From Tritonibacter scottomollicae (GTDB lineage Bacteria > Pseudomonadota > Alphaproteobacteria > Rhodobacterales > Rhodobacteraceae): a DNA stretch of 64,000 nt. The stretch is taken from contig NZ_PVUF01000003.1 of NCBI RefSeq assembly GCF_003003215.1, positions 346,318-410,317 on the forward strand, read 5' to 3'. The notes under the pieces are model-generated. The model was not told the origin of the DNA, did not search any database, and worked only from the letters and a program-made list of their open reading frames with translations. This document shows positions 40,142-47,819 of this stretch, in pieces (the stretch's first letter is position 1; the number at the start of each line of letters is the position of its first letter). Position numbers and translations under genes: made by a program.

Positions 40142-40165
40142 GGGTCTTAGTCTCCGGTCTTCGAG

Positions 40166-41452
40166 TTATTGCGCGGCAATTTTGGATTTTGCGAACACTT
40201 CGCGGGCGGCAGTGCTGAGAATGGCGAAGCCTTCACAGAACAGCTGCTCGGAGGTGGTGAGCGGCGCGAGGATCTTCACGACCTCGTCGTTGGGACCGGA
40301 GGTTTCCACCACCAGGCCCAGCTCGTAGGCGCGGGCACAGATGTCACCGGCCAGCTCGCCAGAGCCCACATCAACACCCTGCATCAGGCCACGGCCCTTG
40401 AGGTAGGCGCCGGGGATGTGGCTGGCCACTTCCTGCAGCGCGCTGGTGACCAGTTCGGTCTTGCGGGCCAGTTCGGTGGTGAAGGCATCATCAGCCCAGA
40501 ACTTCTCGATCGCCACACGGGCGGTCACGAAAGCATGGGTGTTGCCGCGGAAGGTGCCGTTGTGCTCGGCGGGGCCAAACACGTCATGCTCCGGGCGCAC
40601 CAGAACCAGCGCCATCGGCAGACCAAAGCCGGAGATCGACTTTGCCATGGTGATGATGTCGGGCTTCACGCCCATCTCCTCGAAGGAGAAGAATGTGCCG
40701 GTACGGCCACAGCCAGCCTGAATGTCGTCAATGATCAGCAGCGCGCCATGGGCATGGGCGATGGTTTCAAGCTTTTTTACGAACTCAGCGGAGGCGGCGT
40801 TGAGGCCACCCTCGCCCTGCACGACTTCCAGCATGATCGCCGCCGGGGCGTCGATACCGCCGGACGGATCGGAGAGCATTTTGTCCAGCAGCGCGGCACT
40901 GTCGAGACCATCAACATAGGCGTCGAAGGGCACGCGGGTCACGCCGGATTTGTCCATGCCGGCACCACCACGGTGGTAGCCGTTACCTGTCGCCGCCAGC
41001 GCACCCATGGTCACACCATGGAAGCCGTTGGTGAAGGAAATCACATTGGTGCGGCCAGTGACCTTGCGGGCGATCTTCATCGCCGCTTCAACGGCGTTGG
41101 CGCCGGTCGGGCCGGTGAACATCAGCTTGTGATCCATGCCACGCGGCTTCAGGATCAGATCGCTGAAGCTGTGCAGGAAGGCTTCCTTGGCTTCGGTGTG
41201 GAAGTCGAGGCCGTGGGTAATGCCGTCCTTGAGGATATGCTCGACCAGAGCGTCCTTCATGTCCGGGTCATTGTGGCCGTAGTTCAGCGAAGAACAGCCC
41301 GCGAGGAAGTCGATGTAGCGGGTGCCATCCTCGGTGAACAGCTCGGATCCGCGTGCAGTGTCGAAGGACGCGGTGAAGGAACGGCAGTAGGAGCGCGCAT
41401 TGCTTTCGCGGCTCACATAGATAGACGAATTGGTTGCCATGTCTTTGGGCAT
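40166..41452 (-). CDS. ectB: Diaminobutyrate-2-oxoglutarate aminotransferase
   Basis: PLP class III aminotransferase producing L-2,4-diaminobutyrate from aspartate semialdehyde. 428 residues. RYIDFLAGCSSLNYGHNDPDMKDALVEHI, FTGPTGANAVEAAMKIARKVTGRTNVISFTNGFHGVTMGALAATGNGYHR, and the PLP-lysine site ITMAKSISGFGLPMALVLV are EctB-typical. An ATG at 41440 (MATNSS) is an alternative to the start at 41452; AGGA sits before the latter. Second gene of the ectoine operon. Confidence 0.97.
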   Translation of the reverse strand: MPKDMATNSSIYVSRESNARSYCRSFTASFDTARGSELFTEDGTRYIDFLAGCSSLNYGHNDPDMKDALVEHILKDGITHGLDFHTEAKEAFLHSFSDLILKPRGMDHKLMFTGPTGANAVEAAMKIARKVTGRTNVISFTNGFHGVTMGALAATGNGYHRGGAGMDKSGVTRVPFDAYVDGLDSAALLDKMLSDPSGGIDAPAAIMLEVVQGEGGLNAASAEFVKKLETIAHAHGALLIIDDIQAGCGRTGTFFSFEEMGVKPDIITMAKSISGFGLPMALVLVRPEHDVFGPAEHNGTFRGNTHAFVTARVAIEKFWADDAFTTELARKTELVTSALQEVASHIPGAYLKGRGLMQGVDVGSGELAGDICARAYELGLVVETSGPNDEVVKILAPLTTSEQLFCEGFAILSTAAREVFAKSKIAAQ

Positions 41453-41500
41453 GGGGGAATCCTTTTCGGATAAGATAAATTCTGGATGAGGAGAGAGGAG

Positions 41501-42052
41501 TTAGGCCGCGCGCTTCAGGACCTTGGCATCACTTTCAAGCGTGATGGACACCATGTGTTCGGTGTCATGCGCGCCATCGAAATGGGCCTCTTTCTCAAAA
41601 TGCGGCTCGTCTGTCAGTTCGCCGCCGATGTCTCGGGCAAAGCTGCGGAAGAGGCCCCAGGAGGCCGCATTGTCCTTGGTGATGGTTGTTTTCAGCACGG
41701 AAGCGTCAGAAATGCCGTCACGCGCGATCAGCGCCTTCAGCATCTTCTTACCCAGTCCCATGCCGCGCGCGGCTTCACCCACCGCGACCTGCCAGACGAA
41801 GAACGCATCATCGCCCGGGATCAAATGGCCGGAAATCCAGCCGACAATTTCGCCGTCCAGCTCCGCCACCACGCAGGTGTCGCGGAAATGATCCGCTTGG
41901 ATCAGGTTGGCATACATGGAGTTGCGGTCGAGAGGCTCACAGGCCTTGACCAGCTCCCAAATCTCGGCCCCGTCCGTCGCATTTGGCTTGCGCAGGCGGG
42001 GCTGGCAAGTTCGGGGGCTTTCGGTCTCAGTCTGCAGGATGTCTTTGGGCAT
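41501..42052 (-). CDS. ectA: L-2,4-diaminobutyric acid acetyltransferase
   Basis: GNAT acetyltransferase making N-gamma-acetyldiaminobutyrate, first ectoine-specific step. 183 residues. RKPNATDGAEIWELVKACEPLDRNSMYANLIQADHFRDTCVVAELDGEIVGWISGHLIPG and the acetyl-CoA loop VAVGEAARGMGLGKKMLKALI are EctA signatures. A likely promoter lies just upstream at 42084-42112. Lead gene of ectABC-ask, divergent from ectR. Encodes osmoprotectant production for life at sea salinity. Confidence 0.97.
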   Translation of the reverse strand: MPKDILQTETESPRTCQPRLRKPNATDGAEIWELVKACEPLDRNSMYANLIQADHFRDTCVVAELDGEIVGWISGHLIPGDDAFFVWQVAVGEAARGMGLGKKMLKALIARDGISDASVLKTTITKDNAASWGLFRSFARDIGGELTDEPHFEKEAHFDGAHDTEHMVSITLESDAKVLKRAA

Positions 42053-42083
42053 CGCTTACCATCTCCATTATCGTTCGCCTTTC

Positions 42084-42112
42084 TAAATATAGTGAAGCGG
42101 TAAAAACTTCAA
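42084..42112 (-). promoter_or_regulatory. ectA: ectABC-ask promoter candidate
   Basis: Minus strand: TTGAAG (42107-42112), 17-base spacer, TATTTA (42084-42089), giving a 5' leader of about 25 bases before ectA. The segment reading ACTATATTTAG there resembles half-sites described for EctR1 binding in methylotrophs. Confidence 0.5.
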
Positions 42113-42230
42113 GAACCTCAGCAATTTTATTCCCCCGGCGTGTTTATCACTGTTTTCACAGGGAAAAACTCCTTAGCAAGACAAATGAAGGCCGAAAAAT
42201 ACTGCTTTAACCTGAGAAAATGTTGCGACG

Positions 42231-42243
42231 ATACTTAGCGTAT
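42231..42243. promoter_or_regulatory. Small dyad, possible EctR site
   Basis: ATAC-TTAGC-GTAT, 36 bases upstream of the ectR start, in an AT-rich divergent region. MarR proteins bind dyads of this kind; assignment is inference. Confidence 0.3.
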
Positions 42244-42279
42244 TGAAGGAAATCGCCATCCATGACATTTTAGAGCGTT

Positions 42280-42783
42280 ATGAATGACAGGCCCCGCGAC
42301 CGAACAGATGAAAGCCTGATCGCGCTCAGACGTATTCTGCGCGCGACCGAGCTGTATTCCCGCAATCTGGCGCAGGCCTCCGGCCTAACGCCGGCTCAGT
42401 TGCGCGTGCTGCAGCTGTTGGCGACCAGCGGTGGCAGCGCCACGCCGAAGGAGCTGGCCCAGACGATGGGGGTCGCGCAGGCCACTGTGACAACATTGGT
42501 CGACAAGATCGTCTCTCGCGGCATGGCGACCCGGATGCGGTCTGACGCGGATCGCCGGCAGACCAATGTGGTGCTGCAACCGTCTGGACGCGAGGCGGTC
42601 AAAGCGGCGCCCGACGCCCTGCAGCAAAGATATGTGCGCGCCTTCGAGCAGCTCAAGGATTGGGAACAGGCGCAGCTTCTGGCCTCGCTCGAGCGGGTTG
42701 CCGCAATGCTGAACGCAGACGACATGGATGCCGCCCCCGTGCTGACCACCGGCGACCTCAAGATTGGTGATCGCCTCACCTGA
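42280..42783 (+). CDS. ectR: MarR family regulator of ectoine genes
   Basis: A 167-residue MarR-type repressor. Winged helix with ATELYSRNLAQASGLTPAQLRVLQLLATSGGSATPKELAQTMGVAQATVTTLVDKIVSRGMATRMRSDADRRQTNVVLQPSGREAV (residues about 18-105), including the DxRxxx wing. Divergent from ectA with 227 bases between starts, the arrangement described for EctR, which represses ect genes at low salt. The C-terminal helices support dimerisation. Confidence 0.9.
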   Translation: MNDRPRDRTDESLIALRRILRATELYSRNLAQASGLTPAQLRVLQLLATSGGSATPKELAQTMGVAQATVTTLVDKIVSRGMATRMRSDADRRQTNVVLQPSGREAVKAAPDALQQRYVRAFEQLKDWEQAQLLASLERVAAMLNADDMDAAPVLTTGDLKIGDRLT

Positions 42784-42920
42784 GCCTGCCAGACCCCGCC
42801 AGTCTACGCGCTGAACTGGAATCGCAGTCGCCACTGCGCATCCCGTCGCAGGTGCGTCTAGTCGAGACTGGCGGCGTTAGGGCTATGTGTTGCGCAGCTG
42901 AACGATGCGGACCAAATCCA

Positions 42921-43934
42921 TCACAGCCGACCGTCGGACAATCGCAGATCAAGCTCTGTAAAGTAGCGCAGCCAGACCGCAACATCACTGCGCAAACCTG
43001 CGCGTTTCTGCGCGAGGGCGGCGCGGGTCTGAGCAGCCTCGGTGTCCTCGGTCAGAGCCCTGAGCGCATGGGCCATTTCGCCCGCATCCTGCGGTGAGAC
43101 CAGCAACGCGGTTTCGCTGTCCACATAGTCCGCGACCCCCGCTGATCGCGTGACCGCCAGTGGCACCCCCAGCAACTGCGCCCCAACCAGTGTCACATGT
43201 CCATTGGGCGTGCGATCCGTGCGCAATGGGATCGCCATGCCACAGGACTTCTGCGCGATCGCCCAGGTCACAGGCCCCGGCAGATTGGTGAAGACCTTCA
43301 CATTCTCTGGAAAGCAGATCCCTTCGATGCTGTCCGGACGGGCCACGATCGCCAGCTGCAGATCCTGCGCCGCCCGCATCGCCTCTGCCAAAACGTGATA
43401 GTCACGCCCCTCCCCACCGATCGCACTGAGATATGCGCCCTCAAAGGGTGGCGGGTGATGGGACGCGACCTCGGGGGCCTGCATGGCCCAAGGCAGGAAA
43501 GTAAACCGCGAGGGGGGCAGATCGAAGAGATCCGCATAAAGACCAACCTCATGTCGCGAGAAGACCACGAACTCTGCCACATCCTGAAAGTAGCGTTGCG
43601 ACAGAGCCAGGCGACGCCCCTCTGGCAAATGCGTGTAGTTAAAGGCAAACGCGACATGTGGCCGCCCGGGCGCAATCAGCCGGGCCAGACCCGCGGTGGC
43701 CAACGTGACATTCGGCAGATGCGACACCAGAACCGCATCGGAGCGCCGACGTGCGGACCACACCGCAGACGTGCATGCCCGGTAGCGCGCCACTGCAGGA
43801 CGGGTAACCAGCCGCTCCAGACGGTTTTGCGGCCGCCCATACCGCATATCCCAACTCAGCTCGGGCGCAGTAGAGACGGGTTCCAGAAACCGCCAGTCCC
43901 GATCCACCAGATCGGAAATATTGATGTAATGCAT
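42921..43934 (-). CDS. Glycosyltransferase, group 1 type
   Basis: About 337 residues from the ATG at 43934 (MHYINISDLVDRDWRFLEP); a TTG at 44030 would extend it by 32 residues. Pattern of a GT-B fold enzyme: N-terminal half with SDAVLVSHLPNVTLATAGLARLI and FVVFSRHEVGLYADLFDLPPSRFTFLPWA, C-terminal half with EGAYLSAIGGEGRDYHVLAEAM and NGHVTLVGAQLLGVPLAVTRSAGVADYVDSETALLVSPQDAGEMAHAL (nucleotide-sugar site with the E-x7-E-like spacing). It is divergent from the exopolysaccharide operon and is likely part of the same locus. The donor sugar is unknown. Confidence 0.8.
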   Translation of the reverse strand: MHYINISDLVDRDWRFLEPVSTAPELSWDMRYGRPQNRLERLVTRPAVARYRACTSAVWSARRRSDAVLVSHLPNVTLATAGLARLIAPGRPHVAFAFNYTHLPEGRRLALSQRYFQDVAEFVVFSRHEVGLYADLFDLPPSRFTFLPWAMQAPEVASHHPPPFEGAYLSAIGGEGRDYHVLAEAMRAAQDLQLAIVARPDSIEGICFPENVKVFTNLPGPVTWAIAQKSCGMAIPLRTDRTPNGHVTLVGAQLLGVPLAVTRSAGVADYVDSETALLVSPQDAGEMAHALRALTEDTEAAQTRAALAQKRAGLRSDVAVWLRYFTELDLRLSDGRL

Positions 43935-44396
43935 GCCCTGCCCCACTCGCCCCCAAGGCCTGCACAGGCCGCCGCGCGGCAAAGAGTGCCAGAGCCCGGT
44001 GTCGCTGACAATGGGCGCGCAAGTGGTCAAAATGCGATTCGTTGGCTTAGCTCTCCCCGACCCAAAGGTTAGATTGGCGTCAAGATCGTGAACAATCGCA
44101 TCGCTGAACGAGGATTATCACCAACATATCATAAGAATTTGATGTAAATTCACTTTAAGATTAAGAGAATTTTGACTCTAATGATCGTCGGCGGGACACT
44201 GCTGACATCAAACAAACAGCTTCGCAGCTGCTGCGGAACGGGGGTGGGGACTCCTGTCGCATCGCGACCAGTGGTGGCTGGAGGCTTAATTCAGGTTGTG
44301 GGGAACCGTGTCAGACATTGCGCAAAGTGCATTTGTGGCAAGCCGTGGCTTGTCGCGCGTTACCATAGTGCCTGACGGCACCGGGGAGGTCTCCCT
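43935..44396. promoter_or_regulatory. AT-rich divergent control region of the exopolysaccharide locus
   Basis: No convincing gene. The part 44100-44180 is strongly AT-rich, unlike its surroundings. Dyads include CAAGCC-GT-GGCTTG (44339-44352) and GTGCC-TGAC-GGCAC (44371-44384) shortly before the next start. No clear TTGACA/TATAAT pair on either strand stood out. It separates the glycosyltransferase gene (minus) from the fusion-protein gene (plus), so it should hold both promoters. Confidence 0.4.
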
Positions 44397-47300
44397 TTGA
44401 GCCGCTTTGCCTTTCATTATGAAAAGCTGGCGGTGGAGCAAGAAGGGCGGAAAGTCTTTGACGATCCGCGCCGCATCCGCATTCGCCGCTTCCGAATGGT
44501 CCTTGCCTTTGGGCTGATCTCCTTTGTCAGCTGGGTGTGCCTGCTCTTCAACGGGGCCTTTTCCTGGCAATCTGCGGTTCAGGAGCTGAATGGCTACTGG
44601 CGTGGAAACGAGGCGCTGCAAACAGTCCTCAGCAGCCCGCGCACCGACACGCCCGACGCATTGCGTCTTGCCTCAACCCGGCCCTATCTGCCGCCGGAAA
44701 CAGCCTGCGACGCACCAAGCCAACCTTACTTCGCGGCCATGGCAGATCCGGCATCGCCCGTCATGTTCGGACACCTCCCAAGCGACATAGACGGCGCACA
44801 CCTGTCCCTTGACGACAGCTGCAACCAGCTCGGCGTGCTGGTGCCGGATTGGCTGCAGATCGAAGCGGATGGAAACGCGCCGACCCTCACAGTGGAGGAC
44901 GCATCCAACCGCGCGCCGGTCGAGGACTATCGCTCCAGCGCCGCGCACACGCCGGTTCTCATGCCGAGCATTTCTATCGACGCAGGCGAGGACAAAGCTG
45001 CCTTCTACGCATCCCTCAGCACAGCGGATGTCGCACAGAGCACCACGCGGCAAATTCTGGACGAGTTGAAGCCGCTCTACGCACATGGCGCCTGTCTGGA
45101 TTTCCAGGATGTGCAGCAGAGCGATCTGCCAGCGCTTCAGCCGTTCCTGCAAACCCTGAGCAGCAGCTTTCAGGCCAACGGCATGGCGTCCTGCATCATA
45201 CTGAGCGGCAGCAATGCGGTGTGGCAGGACGCGGAGACCATGGCCCTGTTCGACAAGGTGGTCCTGAAGCTGTTCCTTGACCCTTGGGTCGGGGCCGCCC
45301 CCTCGCCGCTTGCGGCAGATCCCTGGTTTTCAGAAACCGCAGGCCTGGCGCTTGAGACGCTTGGCAAAGACAAGCTGGTGGTCGCCCTTGGCAGTTTTGC
45401 GGTCGAATGGGTGTCGGGAACCCCGATGCCCAAGACGCTCTCCTACGCCGCCGCGATGGAACAGATTGCAGAGGCCGACGCGGACGTCCGCTTCAGCAGC
45501 AAGACCTCCGGCAGCTTTGCCTCCTACCGCGACGAGATCGGCCGCACGCATAAAATCTGGATGCAGGACGCCGCCACCTTGCACAACCAACTGAAGACGC
45601 TGGCGGATCTGGGCATTTCCGCGACCGGCATCTGGTCACTGGGGATGGAAGATCCCGGTGTCTGGACGGTTCTGCGGTCCCGAGACAAGACGCCAGATTC
45701 GCTGAGTGCGGGGCTGGCTCTGGTGAAGCTGGAAAACCATGTGAGCTACACGGGCGAAGGTGCCCTGCTGCGGCTCGCGCATCGCCAATCGCCCGGCATC
45801 CGGCAAGTGCGCATGGATGAGGTCACCGGACGGGTGAGCGCGCAGGAGTATGACATCCTGCCCCGCCCCTACGCGCTGGAGCGCTACGGCAAACCCGAGG
45901 GGCGCAAGCTGGTGCTGACGTTCGATGACGGACCTCACCCGGTGTTCTCACAACAGATCCTCGACATCCTGAAGGACACAGATACACCCGCAGCCTTTTT
46001 CGTGACCGGCAAGAGCGTGATGGACGCGCCTGACGTGCTCAACCGCATGATCAACGAGGGCCATGAAATTGGTGCGCATACCTTTTCGCACCCGCGCATG
46101 GACGAGGTGTCACAGACCCGCGCAACGCTGGAATATGCGATGCTGGACAAGGTGGTCGCCGGTGCAGCAGGCCGCAAACCGATGCTCTATCGCGAACCGT
46201 TTCAGCGCAGCAAAGGCCCGATCAGCGCCGACCGTGTTGCCGCGCTCGAAATCGCTTGGGAGCGCGGCTTGCAGGTGATCGGAATGGATATCGTCCCCCA
46301 CGACTGGTCCGGGTGGAGCGGCCGTGAAATCGCCGACTATGTCGTGAAGCAGGTCGAAGAGGACGCCGGCAACGTGATCCTCTTACACGATGGCGGACTG
46401 GATCGCGCCGCCTCGGTCGAGGCAACGGCGCTCCTCATCCGCGAGCTGACCGCAAAGGGCTATGAGTTTACCACGCTGGCGGAGCTGATGGGTGCGACAC
46501 GCGCAGACCTGATGCCCGTTGCGGAAGGGGGCTACCAGACATTCGACCGGGTGTCCTTTTCGATGGTGGTCTGGGTGCAGTCGGCAATTGTCACCCTGTT
46601 CTGGGTGGCGCTGGGGATCGGCGTCATTCGCTCCCTTGCGATCCTGTTGCTGTCGATCCTGAACTGGCGCGGCCGCAGCCCCGTTTCGCTGATCGACCCG
46701 AGCGTCGCAGTGGTCATCCCTGCCTACAATGAGGAAAAAGTCATCCGCAAGTGCATCGAGAGTGTGCGCGCCAGTGACTACAAGAACATCGAGATTATCG
46801 TTGTGGATGACGGATCCTCTGACAACACGCTTAACGAGGTGTTTTCCTTCAGCCACAAGCAGGACGTGCGCGTGATCTCTCAGCCCAACCAGGGCAAATG
46901 GAGCGCATTGAACCGCGCCATGCTGAATGTGTCCTCGGATATCGTCGTTTGCATCGATGCCGACACGCAGATCGAAAAAAGTGCAATCCGCCATCTGGTC
47001 AAGCACTTCAACGACGCCAAGATCGGTGCGGTTGCAGGCAAGATCATGGCGGGCAACAAGGTCAACCTTCTGACCCGCTTGCAGGCCTTTGAATACGCCA
47101 CCTCGCAAAACGTCGAGCGCAAGGCCTTTGACCTCATCAACGGCATTCTCGTGGTGCCCGGTGCGCTTGGGGCCTGGCGCGTCTCCGCCCTGCGCAAGGC
47201 CGGGCTGTTCAGCGATGAAACCATGACCGAGGACACCGACCTGACGATCAAGGTCAACCGGGCTGGCTATCGCATCGTCTATGAACCCGACGCGCGGGGT

Positions 47301-47819
47301 TATACCGAAGTCCCCGAACGCGTAGGTCAGCTTCTGAAGCAACGCCTGCGCTGGTCGTTCGGCATGTTCCAGAGCGCATGGAAGCACAAGAAAGCCCTGT
47401 TCGAAGGACGCGCGGTCGGCCTGGTTTCGATCCCCGACATGTTCATCTTCGGCTATCTGTTTCCACTGCTGGCCCCGCTTGCGGATCTGTTTGTGGCGAT
47501 CATGCTGTACAAGCTGCTGTCCGGCGATTGGAGCGGCGAAAGCACAGGCATGCTCGGCTCGCAACCCGCGCAGTACCTACTGGCCTACCTGACCTTGCCC
47601 GTGCTGGAGTTGCTGATCGCAGCCTTTGCGCTGGCGCGCGACAAGGACGAGAGCCTGTGGACCCTCCTGTTGTTCCCGCTTCAACGTATTTTTTACCGTC
47701 CGTTGCTCTACTATTCGGTCATCCGGGCCATCCTGCGCGCCATCACTGGACGTCTGTTCAGCTGGGGCACGCAGAAGCGATTGGGACGGGACTACGCCCT
47801 GGCAACGAGCGGCTCATGA
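44397..47819 (+). CDS. GH18-like / polysaccharide deacetylase / family 2 glycosyltransferase fusion
   Basis: A 1140-residue membrane protein that combines three activities. Order: N-terminal cytoplasmic tail and membrane helix at about residues 33-53; a GH18-like module (about 160-440); a CE4 (NodB) deacetylase module with TFDDGPH at about 506-512 and HTFSHPR near 560; a second membrane helix (about 720-750); a GT2 synthase module with VVIPAYNEEKV (771), VVDDGSSDN (802), DADT (855), EDTD (944) and QRLRW (981), and C-terminal helices. The start is a TTG with GGGGAGG upstream. It looks like a single-chain exopolysaccharide synthase that polymerises, deacetylates and trims an N-acetylhexosamine-type glycan. 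In the GH18 module the catalytic motif reads LDFQ (Gln at 237) where active enzymes have Glu, so hydrolysis may be lost. Confidence 0.88.
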   Translation: MSRFAFHYEKLAVEQEGRKVFDDPRRIRIRRFRMVLAFGLISFVSWVCLLFNGAFSWQSAVQELNGYWRGNEALQTVLSSPRTDTPDALRLASTRPYLPPETACDAPSQPYFAAMADPASPVMFGHLPSDIDGAHLSLDDSCNQLGVLVPDWLQIEADGNAPTLTVEDASNRAPVEDYRSSAAHTPVLMPSISIDAGEDKAAFYASLSTADVAQSTTRQILDELKPLYAHGACLDFQDVQQSDLPALQPFLQTLSSSFQANGMASCIILSGSNAVWQDAETMALFDKVVLKLFLDPWVGAAPSPLAADPWFSETAGLALETLGKDKLVVALGSFAVEWVSGTPMPKTLSYAAAMEQIAEADADVRFSSKTSGSFASYRDEIGRTHKIWMQDAATLHNQLKTLADLGISATGIWSLGMEDPGVWTVLRSRDKTPDSLSAGLALVKLENHVSYTGEGALLRLAHRQSPGIRQVRMDEVTGRVSAQEYDILPRPYALERYGKPEGRKLVLTFDDGPHPVFSQQILDILKDTDTPAAFFVTGKSVMDAPDVLNRMINEGHEIGAHTFSHPRMDEVSQTRATLEYAMLDKVVAGAAGRKPMLYREPFQRSKGPISADRVAALEIAWERGLQVIGMDIVPHDWSGWSGREIADYVVKQVEEDAGNVILLHDGGLDRAASVEATALLIRELTAKGYEFTTLAELMGATRADLMPVAEGGYQTFDRVSFSMVVWVQSAIVTLFWVALGIGVIRSLAILLLSILNWRGRSPVSLIDPSVAVVIPAYNEEKVIRKCIESVRASDYKNIEIIVVDDGSSDNTLNEVFSFSHKQDVRVISQPNQGKWSALNRAMLNVSSDIVVCIDADTQIEKSAIRHLVKHFNDAKIGAVAGKIMAGNKVNLLTRLQAFEYATSQNVERKAFDLINGILVVPGALGAWRVSALRKAGLFSDETMTEDTDLTIKVNRAGYRIVYEPDARGYTEVPERVGQLLKQRLRWSFGMFQSAWKHKKALFEGRAVGLVSIPDMFIFGYLFPLLAPLADLFVAIMLYKLLSGDWSGESTGMLGSQPAQYLLAYLTLPVLELLIAAFALARDKDESLWTLLLFPLQRIFYRPLLYYSVIRAILRAITGRLFSWGTQKRLGRDYALATSGS

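Noticed and set aside
46383..47564. Minus-strand frame inside the exopolysaccharide synthase gene
   Set aside because: His/Asp-rich shadow of the GT2 module with no start signal.
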